From NCBI RefSeq assembly GCF_037038585.1, contig NC_092520.1, positions 63,797,501 to 63,861,500 on the forward strand: a stretch of DNA of 64,000 bases. Reading direction: 5' to 3'. Within the stretch, counting starts at the first letter, position 1. Each line of letters begins with the position of its first letter. Below the pieces are notes generated by a model. The model worked only from the letters and a program-made list of their open reading frames with translations, was not told the origin of the DNA and did not search any database. The translations under genes were made by a program, and so were the position numbers. Positions 27,600-40,728 of this stretch are shown here, piece by piece. Origin of the DNA: Patagioenas fasciata (lineage: Eukaryota; Chordata; Aves; Columbiformes; Columbidae).

Positions 27600-28113
27600 T
27601 TCACAGAACCACAGAATCACAGAATGTTTGGGATTGGAAGGGACCTCGAAAGATCACCTAGTCCAATCCCCCTGTCGGAGCAGGAACACTCAGATGAGGT
27701 TACACAGGAATGCATCCAGGCGGGTTTTGAATGTCTCCAGAGAAGGAGACTCCACAACCCCCCTGGGCAGCCTGTTCCAGTGCTCTGGCACCCTCACTGA
27801 GAAGAAGTTTCTTCTCACATTTAAGTGGAACCTTTTGTGTTCCAGTTTGAACCCATTACCGCTTGTCCTACCATTGGTTGTCACCGAGAAGAGCCTGGCT
27901 CCATTCTCGTGACACTCATCCTTGATATATTTGTAAACATTAATGAGGTCACCCCTCAGTCTCCTCCAAACTAAAGAGACCCAGTTCCCTCAGCCTTTCC
28001 TCATAAGGAAGATGCTCCACTCCCTTAATCATCTTTGTTGCCCTGCGCTGGACTCTCTCCAGCAGTTCCCTGTCCTTCTTGAACTGAGGGGCCCAGAACT
28101 GGATGCAATATGC
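27600..28113 (-). mobile_element. CR1 fragment, fairly young subfamily
   Basis: Starts with inverted tail cacagaaccacagaatcaca, then ggattggaagggacctcgaa and aatgaggtcacccctcagtc. In sense it codes [20 protein letters not shown], the C-terminus of CR1 ORF2. Close in sequence to the copy at 41.3 kb, so the two belong to one subfamily. 5' truncation falls near 28113. Confidence 0.92.
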
Positions 28114-28752
28114 CTTGATGATGATAACTAATTCAGCAGGGAAGATCCTGCAGTAAAGTGAGTGCTTGAGGTCAGTGTTGTAGCAAACTCTTAAGAACAG
28201 TAATTATTCTTTAAGAAACATGCCAAACCAAGAAAAAGAGTGCTCTAAGGTCTCTCATTTCTTTCGCTTTTAAAAGGTGTTGAACAGAGGTAATACCAAA
28301 ATAAGAGATGGCATAGAAAGGAACAATAAAGCAGTTAAGAAGAGATATGGAAAGAATAATGAATCAACTTGAAAGCAGAAAGGAGGGAACTTGTTACTGT
28401 GGTCTCTGGTTTTACTAAGCAAGAGTAGTGCTGTATTAAAGGAATGGAAGTTTTACCAAAGTAGGTAGGAAAAGAAATATCTTGACTTATTTAAAACTGT
28501 CCAAAACCAATTTAAGGGCCAAATGCAGGCTGAGAGTAATCATGGCTTCATGTGGTCCTGTGTGAACACAAGGAAGGAAGAAGAGAAACTTACCCTTTAG
28601 GATGTTGTTGGCATAGGAACACGTACCTCTGTGCTATCCATGGAGAAGTTCAGCAGCCATGATGTGTAATCATTAAAGTAATTCAGTGGCAGATGGGTCT
28701 TTCACTGGGAGTGGTGGGGAGAAATTGCATTCACTGCTCTGAGGGTGAAGCT

Positions 28753-28905
28753 CATAGAGTCATAAAATCATAAAATATCTCAAGTTGGAAGAGACCCACA
28801 AGGATCATCGAGTCCAACTCCCTGCTCCTCTCAGGACGAACTAAAACTAAAGCATATGACTAAGAGCATTGTCCAGGTGCTCCTTGAACTCTTGAGTCCA
28901 CTGAT
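28753..28905 (-). mobile_element. CR1 3'-end fragment
   Basis: atagagtcataaaatcataa (inverted tail, mutated), gttggaagagacccacaagg, atcatcgagtccaactccct, gagcattgtccaggtgctcc. Similarity to CR1 fades after about 28905. Confidence 0.8.
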
Positions 28906-29064
28906 GGAAGAAGGTCCTTTAACATGGCGGTAGCAATAGGATGGTTGCACCAGAAAGTTCCCTCAAGGTCTTGCCTCCTACAGCCTCCCAGTCTAGACGA
29001 TAAGGTCCCCTTTTGAGCCCAAGTCTGAGCTCCAGAGCCCAGACAGCATGTGCAGATATTAAAA

Positions 29065-29095
29065 CAATCAATCAATCAATCAAACAAACAAACAA
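29065..29095 (+). repeat. (CAAT)4(CAAA)3 microsatellite
   Basis: caatcaatcaatcaatc passes directly into caaacaaacaaac. Simple tetranucleotide repeat, probably polymorphic. Confidence 0.9.
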
Positions 29096-30425
29096 CTTTA
29101 AATATAACAGCTAATTTAAATCATTAGCACCTGACACAGGAATGAGGTACATAGGAACACAATGATGACTTCCCTTCTGTTTGACCCTCTGTAACTGCTT
29201 GAATAGGCTGTAAGGACGAGAGGGAATGTGGATGAATCTCTACCAAATCAGATCATTATGACAGTCAAAACTGCCATAGCCATGAAATTGGTTCTACAGG
29301 CAGTCTACAGAGAGACTACACAGCACATTACTTTGCAATGACTTGGAATTTCCCTTTGTTGCTACTGAAATCAAGAAAATGTTACTGTTCCAGGATTTTC
29401 ACTCATTCAGAGTCACTAACAAAGTGAAAAAGAAAATTTCCTGTCAATGCAAGGCAGATTACACAAGAATGACAAAACTCCATGAGATTATCAGCAATGC
29501 AGGACTCTAACATATGGATTGCATTATTTCCTCCAGGCAGCAGGAACGTGAAGACTGCAGATCACAAAGACACATGAAAACACCATATAGTAATCTCTAC
29601 AGTATTCTCTGGTTTTGTATTGTTTGGGACAGTGTTGACTTCAGTAGTTACTTCACCAATGGAGAAGATAAAATAGTCAGTTGGTCCCATCCCATGTACA
29701 TAATTCTTTATTACATGGTTGATATTAGCAATTAAGTGTTCATAGTTACAGTATTCACCACTGAATTCTGGAGTGTGACATTAGCTGTTAACCATAATCT
29801 ACTGAAATCCTTGCTGTAAGGTTTTTTAGTTTTAATTGGCCTCTTAATTCATACCACTGAGTGTCCTTTTCTGAAACATTTTTATTATTGTGGAGGATGA
29901 ATATTAACTGATACTGACATTGTCTATACAAGGAAATAATCAAAAGCAGACAAACACGGGCAAAACCCAGGAATACATTAAAAAGGAGGATGTGATTGCC
30001 ATACAAAATGTGAATCTCAATAATAACCGCAGTGAAATATCTCTGGCTGCCAGCAGATAAATCCTAGGGCAACAGTATGGACTCAGCAGCTTCAGAAGAG
30101 CAGCCTCTTCATGAAACATCCTACACTAATTCAGCATCAAAAACAAATGATGAGAAGACCAGAGCTTCTGCAATTCTACCGTACCCCAAAACCGTGAACA
30201 GCTTTCACAAACACCTAGTATCCACAGCTGCTGTTCAGAAATGAAAACTGACAAGGACCACAGTGCCTGCCTCATGACAGTGGAGAAGCTGCGATCTCAC
30301 TTCATCGTTTTAGTACCAGTCATTTTGTACTGTGAGAGCTTAGCAGCCGTAATTTTACCTGGTGTAATTTTGGCTTGGTACTACAAGTGCTGAAATTCAA
30401 ATTTTCTTTTGTAATCATACTAATG

Positions 30426-30440
30426 AAAAAAAAAAAAAAA
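30426..30440 (+). repeat. Poly(A) run, 15 bp
   Basis: Followed by gaaaaag. No flanking retrocopy is recognisable. Confidence 0.9.
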
Positions 30441-32481
30441 GAAAAAGTTTTTCTATCAGGCTTGGGTGCTTGCTGATATTAGAATTAATTGCATGTTAAG
30501 AACATCGTAAGCAGCAGTGAGAAATGAACCAACCCAATCTCCCTTTTCCTCTCCAAAATAAATATGTCTGGCTAAAATAGAGCATATTCTAGGTGGCTGC
30601 AGTGATTTCTGTCTGAATATTCGGGTCCAACATAGAACTTGTTGCAAGCATTGGCTACATGAGAACAGTTGGCAGAGAATAAATATTCGCGTCTCCAGAG
30701 ACACTTCTGCAACAGTTAAAGTAGCACATACAGAGACCATTTAAACATTCCTGTAAATAAATATTGTGTTTTTACAAACAGTCAGAGCTGATATGGCAAC
30801 ACAATTACTGTAATGGTGGTACTGGAGAGTGAGTTGGTCACCAATGTTTGCCAGAGGTCTGTAAATGCACTTTGATTTCCAGAGGCAACTTACTTTGGCA
30901 ATTCTTTAAACCAGAATCATCTGAATCCTTCAGCTTGCCCTTTGCATACAAAACAACACTTGCCTCTTGGATCAAATTCTCTTTGGGCCGAAACGATGTC
31001 TGCAAGTGCTTCCATGAAGCTGCATTGGCAGGTCCATTAAGTGGAACAGAGAGAAAAACTTTGGATTTTTTTTTCACAGGAGTGAATAATTCATTCCCTA
31101 AACCATGTCCATACTCATAACTGTAATTGGTGAAGCCAGACAGTTGCTGAAGTGGCTTAATAAAAATGCAGAGGTTTAGCCAGTTGTGTGAGGATAAGAG
31201 TGAGGAGAAGGAGGCAACAAGCCTGATTTCTGCTTTAAAGGAGAAACATAGCTCTTATTATAGCTAAAATGAACAAAACTAGAAATCAGAAGAGAAGAGG
31301 AAGTAAGACTTTCTGAAGTCCATCAGCAAAGCACTGAACAAGTCCCAGGAGCTCACTGCAGGAGATCTCCAAGGATCAGGGGAAGAGCATAGGGCTGTAC
31401 TGCTGCCCAAGGGAGGATATGGCAACAATTCAGTTAAAGATAAAATAGCTGAGTGAAGTGAAGAAGAGCAAAACAGAGGGAGGGGAGCAGGAGAAAAGAT
31501 GAGTCAAACTCTCTTCATTAAATAAGCACAACACCTGCAAGTGACACTGAAAGATGCAGCAGTTTGATATTATAGGTCTCCATCCTCTAAATAGGTCACA
31601 TTTAGCTTTATCAAATGCATTACTGTAATGGATGTTTTTGTTGCAAAACTTGGAGATTTACATTTTATCTTACCAAAAATAGCTGCTTTCAAGCAAAGAT
31701 CAGCACAGCTCTACCTAGGTCAGGACAGAGCTCAGCCATCCCATAATGCAGCCGAGGAAGAAGATACCCCTATCAGCAGAGTGAGCAGGCTGATGTAGGG
31801 CAGGTCCCTCTCCTGGTAGTAAAACTGCTCACTTAACCTTAGAGGTTGACCTTTGGCTGCTTCAGAAGCCTAAAGACAATTCAGCCTAAGTTTATACTGT
31901 GCCAGATCTTCGCCTCATCAGGGACCTGCTCCTCCCTGGCCTAAATGAGCTACTCAGTGCTGAGAGATGACTTTTCTCTGTGAGATGGCAAAATGACAGA
32001 CAAATTGAAAGGACCGGCAGTGTAATTTGCAGGTTGTATCACCCAGATTCTTCTGGTGAAAAATACAGGGCATGTTATACTGGAGCTGGGAGGAGGCAAA
32101 ACAGTGTCTTTGCCTCAACTACAGAATCTGCAGTGTCTTGGTCAGTGTATTTGTTTCAAGGGATTGGCAGCTCAGTAAGAAGTTCACCTGCCTCTTTTGA
32201 TTTCAATTTTAAAGGCTTCCTCTTGAGACTGATAATGTCTAGTTGTCCAGAAAGAAGAGGACATCACAGATAAATCCCCACCTCCCTCGCCCTCTCCCAC
32301 CCCTGTTCCCAGGACTCACTCTCCACCTGAACTTCCATTCTTCTCTACAGGTCCATCTATCTTACACCACATGGTGCAATTGAAAAGTCCCATCTAGGAA
32401 AGGCAGGTTGCCCTGCACGATAACCCACTGGGGAGCACTGCTCCCACCATCAGCAGTGTCTGGATGTCCAGAGGAAAAACC

Positions 32482-34450
32482 TCTTAGTCTACACCTGTGG
32501 GTTTGAAACATCATCCCCACAAGAGTTCACCTCTGTTGTGACTCACAGCAGCATCTCCTAAACAGCCTGGCAGGTGTCACTGCTTCCCAGGGGTTCAGAG
32601 TAAGGGCAAAAGGGCAAAAAAGGCCACAGACATAGTTTATTTGAGGACAATTGTTAATTAATGAATTGCACACAACTGTAATTACAATTAAAACTGGTAC
32701 CAAAGCTTTGTACTGCCTTTATTTGCTAGAGAGATCTGTAAAACAACTGCACTCTGAATGGGAAGCTTCTCCCTGCTTACTCTGCTCAAAAATTAGTGTC
32801 TTTCAATCGCAAAAGGCAAAACATGTTTGAAAGATAATTGTGTTTTTCTTTTCCTAATTTGTACCTGTGGAACGTAATATATGGGTATTTCAATTACCTG
32901 ACAAATAAAAAAAAAGCGCTTTTCCCTCTCCCAGTATCTGGACAACAATATATAAATATTTACAAAAGAAAAATAGGCAAAGAAAGAGAAACAAAGTAGT
33001 CTTGATTGCCCAAGCCATTTTCTTGTTAACACATCAGATTTTGAAAATAAACTACACTTCCCTTCAACAGTATTGAGGTTTTAACTTCAGTTCTTAGAGT
33101 TTTTCATACACAACAAGGGCACTCCTACTCTGCTTCTACAGATTGTTCCTGTACAGTAACTGTAGAATTTCCCTACTAAATTACTTTTATTTGTAAAATT
33201 AACCTTGAAAATAAACAGAGAAAAAATTGAAGTATGTAGATTTGCCAAAAATATATCACAATATTGAAAGTCGGCATAATTACACGCTTTTTATAGTTTC
33301 TTAACAAGAACATTAGGTCTGAGTCCAAAACTCTTGGCTTTAAACAAAGTGATTTCAAACAGAACAAGTACATATAGAAAAAGAATTGAATTGAAAAAGA
33401 AAAAGAATTTTCTTGTTAAAAAAGGAAAGAGTGCTTCCTTGAACAAAAGAACATGTGATTCCTGGACGCAGACCCAAGTTACAGTGGGGAGAGCTGAGAA
33501 AGTTCTGAATTAAATATTGCATTCATTAAGGATGATTTAAGAAGTTGCTTAGGAGAGGTTCAATCAGCCCATTTAGTCTGATAATTCTAGAAACATCAGT
33601 GTAAAAAAACCCTACTTTTTTGCTTTCTGCTATACAGTGTCACACAACCACATGACTGAAAACATGTTGCCTGCAGAAATGGGAGACACCGATCACACAC
33701 AATTTGCTTGTATGATGTCAACACTGATTGCCTTGTCCAACAAGAGGTTCAACAGCCTTCGGATACCGAGGTGCAGTCCTTAGCAGTCGTTTCACATGTG
33801 TGAGCTTTGCCTGCTTCTGGTGCCCAAGGACACCCAAAGCCTCAGCTCTCTTGCTTTATAGTGTTCATTGAAGTTCAATCTAAAGCTAAGAAAGTGAGGG
33901 CTTTCGTCAGAACTGGTTGTCAGATGTTTTATCTTCAAACACCTGCTATGCACTTCAGAATCTTCAGTGTGAACAGCTCAGTCATTTTAACAGACCCTCC
34001 CCTTGCCCTGTGTGCACCCTCCATCTGTTCAAAGGCTCCCAGGCTGCCACTGCCCCGGCTCTCCCAGGGCAGCCCCATCATACCTGGGAGACCATTCAGG
34101 ACCCAACCTGTGCCAACAGGACACCTCTCTTTGTTTCTGTGTTGCATGTACACTGCGGGCCAGCATTAGCCCACTGCTTGCTTCAAAAATACGTAGCTTG
34201 ATGTAGGTTATACAGCAGCAAGCAGCACCCAGAACAGCGGAGCATCTGCCAGTTAGGGCAGTTGGTGCTGCTGACCCACCAGCTTTCTGCCAGTTCAGAG
34301 CAAAGCCCAACTACAGTCTAATTATTGCCAACAGCTCGTAAAAATATTGGCCCAACTTTTCCCAGGGAAGGAGAAGTTCAACATATCACCCAGAGGACAA
34401 ATTTCTCACAGATTTGAAGTCCTCATGTTGGAGCACAGGGTCACTACAGC
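32482..34450 (-). repeat. Direct duplication of the TUBGCP3 3' end, distal copy
   Basis: Aligns by eye, in the same orientation, with about 43240-45720. Shared anchors include the catcatccc/gagttcacctct start (32509 and 43282), ttaattaatgaattgcacac, gtttgaaagataattgtg, caatatataaatatttaca, the stop-proximal block, the exon, and the last-intron sequence through gccagttagggcag (34240-34260). Flanks are roughly 75-80% alike, the intron part above 90%, and the block 33556-33791 about 99%. Weaker likeness resumes near 34355-34440 (against 45610-45710). Exact borders are uncertain. Confidence 0.85.
33792..33923 (-). pseudogene. Truncated duplicate of the TUBGCP3 last exon
   Basis: Reads [18 protein letters not shown]... 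to SRQSSHM and the same TGA position as the real last exon, so 43 codons remain open. It lacks the first nine codons and the splice acceptor: an approximately 215 bp stretch present in the functional copy (about 44649-44864) is absent here. By eye there are 9 base differences in 132, and six change the amino acid (L to P, R to H, D to N, P to L, R to W, R to Q). That indicates loss of coding constraint. It lies about 10.7 kb downstream of the real exon in the same orientation. Confidence 0.85.
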
Positions 34451-35679
34451 CTCCAACAGTCACCAGTATTTTTTTGTATGGGGACACTGTTCTCTTTTCC
34501 ATTAGACCTGACCATGAAGCACTGAGATCCTTTTGACAACGCTAAAGTTTGTTCAGCGAGGCTATAGCTTTGCCAAGTGGAAGCTGGAACTCCTAATCAG
34601 TGTAAAGGCTACAATATAATTAAAAATAAACAGTTGTTAGATGCCCCAACTAACTAGATGGACATATCTAAGGCATAGTACAAAAATGGCCAACATTAAG
34701 ACAGAAGTTACACTGCATCTGCACTTCAAATTGGAACTCATAGTTCATATAAAAAACCCAGAAGGATTCCAGACCATGAGGCCAGAGCCAAAAATGTGTC
34801 ATTTGCAATTCTCCGCTGTCCTCTAAAGGCTGTTTCAGGAATTTCAGTCTCAGAGTTTGAACAGCAAATTGCTTCTGCTCTGTGTCTGTGTACTAGAGCC
34901 CAGGCCAGTGAGTCGAAGAAAAGCAGGAGGTTTATGCAGAGCTTCAGCTGGAGCTCTGCAAGACGCTACAAGAGATGGGTCTGAGCAGAAGAAAGGAGAG
35001 ACCATGCCTGTGATGTCTGTGATGCTGCTCTGGCAGCATTGCTGTCTCTGGCAAGGGATGGTGGCATCAGCAGGATTTCTATTATTCTGCATCTGACATA
35101 GTTTGCTCTGCTGGTGAGGCCTGGAAGTCCCTTGTTGGAGCACCTGCTGCAAATAGCAGCCCGTGTCCGAATCAGTTTGCCAGGGTGAACTTAAAAATTT
35201 GATCTTATTTAGCACCTACTTACAACTTCATAAGGTGCTCTCGAGGAGTTCTTTATTTATAATAGAGAAAGGTTGAGCCTTAAAATAAGCCTACAATTAT
35301 ATAATTGCCTGTTTAGAAAACCTATAGTTTAAGTCACAAGCTCCTGTAAACTTCGTCTATGCAGTTGTTTCTTCTGAGTCACCGTATTGCCCTTTAACGG
35401 TCTTAATTAAGGAAATGGTAACACTTACTCTTTTCTTATACTTCCTGGCTACCATCCAATTATTCCTTTTGTAATTATTTCTTATTCTGTTGTTAATGTC
35501 TGGTTTGCTCCTTTGGTTTGCAGGAGCTTTGACTTATTTTAGTCTCCAAAACTTTTTGCCTGTGAAATATTCAAAACTCTGCACATGTTCTAACTCAAGG
35601 GTAAGTCTGGATCTCACAGATTCCATTCCTCTGCTGCTCCACCTCTCAGAGCTGCTTCGCTACTTTTCTCCTAAAAGAT

Positions 35680-36242
35680 AGAACCATAGAATTGTTTTGG
35701 TTGGAAAAGATCCTTAAGATCATCAAATCCAACCATTAATCAAACACTTCCAAGTCTACCTCTAAACCATGTCCCTAAGAACCTCATCTACGCATCTTTT
35801 AAACACCTCCAGGGATGGTGACTCAATCACTTCCCTGGGCAGCCTTTTCCAATGCCTGACAAGCCTTTCCGTGAATAACTTTTTCCTAATATCCAATCTA
35901 AACCTCCTCTGGTACAACTCAAGGCCATTTCCTCTCATCCTGTTGCTTGTTACCTGGGAGAAGAGACCAAGCCCCTCCATGCTACAACCTCCTTTCAGGT
36001 GGCTGTAGAGAGTGATAAGGTCTCCCCTCAGCCTCCTTTTCTCCAGGCTAAACAGCCCCAGTTCCCTCAGCCACTCGTCATCAGAATTGTGCTCCAGACC
36101 CCTCACCAGCTTCGTTCCCTTCTCTGAACTTGCTCCAGCACTTCAGTGTCTTTCTTGCACTGAGGGGCCCAAAAATGAACACAGGATTCGAGGTGCAGCC
36201 TCACCAGTGCTGAGTACAGTGGGATGATCACTGCCCTAGTGG
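35680..36242 (-). mobile_element. CR1 fragment
   Basis: Inverted tail gaaccatagaattgttttgg. In sense it codes the ORF2 C-terminus [20 protein letters not shown] and [20 protein letters not shown] in one open frame of 114 codons. Same subfamily as the 40.2 and 47.3 kb copies. Confidence 0.92.
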
Positions 36243-39200
36243 AACATCATACCAGTAAAAGTGTCTCTTCATGATGCTCAACCTATTTTATCCCCATTTC
36301 TTTGGTGGGTCCTAAAGAATTTTTGAAATGCTTAAAGACTATATCTAATAAACTAATTGCTCCTATGGGCAATGAGGTACTATGGTTCATGGAAATATGA
36401 CAGACCTGGAGTATATTGCTTGTAAAGCCTCTGCCATGCAGTGCTGGAGTACAAGGGCAATTTGGGTGCAGGGATTTTCAGTGTTTGACTGCTGTTAGGA
36501 AGGTATTATTGGAAATTCAATGTTTGCATAATATTGTGGTTATGATTATTTGTTCATTTATGACTTTCTAAAGGATCCACCTTTCCTGCAACTCTTGACT
36601 AAGTTAATCTGTCAGGAACTGTATTTACAGCATCCTTTAAACACTCCTTCCTAATCAGTATCAAGGACCCCAGAATTCTCCCAGATCTTTGAAAGGGAGA
36701 AATGAGGCTGGTGGGGAGGGAAACCAAGGTGAAAGGGAAGTCATGACATGACTTACTGTCAGAATGTATCTGTCTTCTTTATTTCTCAGCCATCTTTGAA
36801 AACAAGAATCCTGAAAGGTTGAAGTAGTAAAGTCACTACATGTTTCCTCTTCAGTTGTTTTGGAAAGCACTGATCTCCAATTGTTCTTGCAGCTACGTTG
36901 CAAACGGCTCTTGCAGAAGCACAATGCTTGTTTTGTCTACGGTGCTTATGAAACCCATTTTCTGTAGCACCTAATGTCCCAGTTGGCACTTTGGAGAGAA
37001 ACAGTGTTGGCTCATCCATTCCACTGTAGTGGAGAAATCTGTATCATGCCTTTTTCCTTAGCAAATAAAATGACATAATAATTGTATTCATAGTGGTCTG
37101 CTGGCACTTTCATTAATTACGTGCATATATTATATATACACATACATACGTACACAAAGAGTATAAATGTATACTGTGTTAATCTCTTTTACAGGATAAG
37201 AAATAGAGTAATTAAGTTTAGTTGTGGATGATCTAATAATGTGCATCACAGCTGTCAAAAATATATTCACTTTTTGTCTTAAACTTTGGCTGTGTTAATA
37301 AAGTCACAATGAGTGGGAATTCTCCTGTTTTCCTCCTTTATCAAATACTATTTTCACTCCACATTTTATGCTCTCTGTATGCTTTCTTTATGCCCTTCAG
37401 CATCATTCATTAGAAGCAAGAGGTAAAACTCAGTACAAATACCCTCTTTAAGAAGTGAATGGAGTACCTTGTCAGAAAGCAAAGCAGATGACTGTGTTCT
37501 TTGCCTTTCTCTTGGCAATTTTTGGAAAAAAAAAAAATAAAGGGAGATGAAGTGGTCTTGACTAGTTTTGGGAATGTTCCCATTGTAGAAGTGAGAGGGA
37601 TCCTAGACGCACAACTACCTTGTTCTTGTGGTGTGTATCTCAAATGGAAATAATTGGTTTTCATTCTCCATGGCACTGGAAGATTTCATACTGGGGTAAT
37701 CACCTTCCAACAGCTTTTTCCTATCATATCTTTTAAAATTCAGATGGATGGTAACAATCACTCTAATTGCATTTTCCATACTCCAATGTTTAGCTAACTT
37801 GATTGCTGTTCTGATGACTTCTGGAGGAAAATGTTTAACAGAATTTGCCCCACAAAGAGCTGAAGAAAATTAACTGTGCGGTGATAGAAATTTCACATCC
37901 TACACTCCTCAGATATATTTTTTTTACTGTTTTTCTTCCTCTACTCTTTGGTCACCATTCGCTGTCATTCTGGATCCCTGCCCTTTTCTCCTCTGCCTTT
38001 CTCTCCTTTTGTGAGGGACCATCCATCACCGTGGTTTCTTTACCTTTTGTAACCTCTGTATTCCCTATGACCTGAGGCACCTCTCCTCATCTCTGTCCTT
38101 TCACCTGCAATCGAGTCTCTGTTTCCACTTGTGTGGAGCTCAGGTTTTGGCCCAATGATGTTATGACAGAATGTACAAATGCATTAGCAAAATGTAGTAG
38201 TTAAAATGCATTAGCAAAAAGCTGAGTTTGGAATAAAAAGAAGGAAAACAAATACTGACTGAGGTACCTTGCTGCTCTTCAAGTGAAAGAGAGTAAGTAT
38301 CGAGTTAACTCTTACAAATACTTTCGATGCCTTAAAGACTGCTGTGCTCCAAGCTAATATAAAATAGTTAAAACACTACATCAGGGAGCCTGGCTTAAAA
38401 CTTTAAGGAGACCGAGTGGTTCATATGTTAAATTTGTAGTATTCCCTGTCAATATAAACCTATTGCACTTTCATTGTATTTTTAAAGGGCGGCTCAGCAC
38501 GCCCCTCAGAGTGACAAATGACAAGTAGCAAAAATGGCTGCAGAAACGCTGCACTCTGAACTACTGTGGACTAAGACTATCTTACTTGTGATTGTTCTTT
38601 GTTATCCTTGGCACTGGAAGTGATTTTCGTTTGTTAACTTGGGTAGAGCAGGTGATGGTTACAAAGCCCTTCTAGAAACCATACAAAATTATTTCCTCTA
38701 ACTTTAGAAACAGGAAATTCTTCTACCTGTCCCTGCTCTACCTGCAAATGTTTGCACATCTCTTTCAGCTCTCCAAACCCTTTTTTCCTCTCTATAATCA
38801 GTAGAACCTCATTAGAGATTAAAGTGATATTTTAAGTTTCAAGTAGCCAAAAGACAATTTTCAATATTAACTAGACAGTTCCAAGAAGTCTCGGAGCACC
38901 TTTATCTGTGTGTGAAATATTCTCTGTCTTCTCTCAAGCTGCTCGTTTGGGTGAAAATTGAAATAAGTACAAATATGTACAACCACAGCTGGTTTCTAAG
39001 GTCAGCATCAGGAAATGTGCATGAAATGTCAGAGACAACCTCTATCCTTAAGTCTAGAAGTTCTTAAAAAACCTTCAATTTTCTGTCCAGATACCTCCCT
39101 TTTTTAAAAATCAATACCTTTCATGTCTTAGCGTGTGTTTATCACATGTGCACATGAAGAGTGTCCTTAATACCGAAAATCATTGTTAGATGTGGCATAC

Positions 39201-40190
39201 TGGAAGTTACAGTTTTCGCACTGAACAGAGATAACTGGCCATTCTTGATAAAATGCTATTTTGAAGGGAATAAAAAAGTTCTTGTCCAAAAAACTGAGAT
39301 CTTACATATGTGACACAAGGAAGACAGAATCCTTCCACAATTAATTTTAACAAAATAAATCACATAGATTTAGGGGGTTTTATAAAGAAAAGTATCCTCC
39401 TATGTAGAGCTGAGAGACCTTAGCATTTGCTTACTGCATCTTCTATAAGAGAAGAAAATCCACAGGGCCTTGAGTGAAAAATAAAAACAGATTATGATTT
39501 TATTCCATTCTTATGTCCTATGCCACACCTATAATTCACTGAAAAATCACTGTTATCATGAGCTTCTGCATTTCCTAGTGGATGTCTGAAAAATATTAAA
39601 TTGCATCGCACTGTACCCTGATGCAGACAAGCTGTTGTAACTTACAGAGGGAGATTAAATTTTCAGAGGCTGTTTTTTAACTTTTATTGTCTTCAGAGTT
39701 CATATTGGTTAAGATGTAATTCCTGTATGTGTTACCAGGATAAATATTCCTAGAGGTTTAAAAGAACAAGACATAAACGCTTTCCAGTTCTTTTCCTTTA
39801 AGTGTATTTATGATGTCAGTAGCACCACATACAGCCCTTCACTCCACAAGAATTCTGCATATTGTATGACATCCTAAGGTGATTGCTAATTTTATCATCC
39901 ATTTCTGCACATCTGCTTTTTACTGCAGTTTCTGAGAAATTTCTTTAGTCCTTAGCAACACTGAAAAAAAGGGAGCCGAGCATACAGGGTCAGTTTGTGG
40001 CAGCTCCAGCACAGGACGCAGACAGCAGAAGCTGGGCCTGTTTCAGCCCATCGACACAACTGCTTTGGCCCTCAGCTGTGTTTATATTTTCAGACACTGT
40101 GGCTCCAACAGAAAAGCATTGAAATCGCCAGCCATAAGCTTGCATTACAAACCTCACAAAATAAAGAAGAGCCTCGAAAGAGTAAGTGTG

Positions 40191-40728
40191 TTCATAGAAT
40201 CATTTTGTTTGGAAGAGACCCTTAAGATCATTGTGTCCAATCATAATTTACATCTAGCACTAAACCATGTCCCTAAGAGCCTCGTCTACATATCTTTTAA
40301 ACCCCTCCAGGGATGGTGACTCAGTCACTTCCCTGGGCAGCCTGTTCCAATGCCTGACAAGCCTTTCTGTGAATAACTTTTTCCTCACGTCCAATCTAAA
40401 TGTCCCCTGGTGCAACTTGAGGCCATTTCCTTTCATCCTGCTGCTTGTTACTTGGGGGAAGAGACCAGGCCCCTCCATGCTACAACCTCCTTTCAGGTGG
40501 TTGCAGAGAGCGATGAGGTCTCCCCTCAGCCTCCTTTTCTCCAGGCTGAACAGCCCCAGTTCCCTCAGCCGCTCCTCATCAGACTTGTGCTCCAGACCCC
40601 TCACCAGCTTCATTGCCCTTCTCTGAACTCACTCCAGCACCTCAGTGTCTTTCTTGTAGTGAGGGGCCCAAAACTGACCACAGGATTTGAGGTGTGGCCG
40701 CACCAGCACGAAGTACAACGGGACAATC
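40191..40728 (-). mobile_element. CR1 fragment
   Basis: Starts ttcatagaatcattttgttt. In sense it codes [20 protein letters not shown] and [20 protein letters not shown], 117 codons open. The 5' cut lies near 40728. Confidence 0.92.

Larger units (their letters stand above)
28906..32481. other. Intergenic DNA, no gene recognised
   Basis: Only the CAAT microsatellite and an A run are recognisable. Paired open frames on both strands at about 30840-31120 are mirror shadows without a family match. Confidence 0.5.

Noticed and set aside
33807..34310. Several overlapping open frames on both strands in the distal duplicate (up to 120 codons), mirrored at 44827-45193
   Set aside because: They lie in duplicated 3'UTR, exon remnant and intron sequence of TUBGCP3 and are read in the wrong frame or strand; no start context or homology.
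39933..40181. Exon-like segment with an acceptor (tttactgcag) and a strong donor (agagtaagtg)
   Set aside because: No second exon or protein likeness was found. It could be a noncoding RNA exon, but the sequence alone does not support a call.
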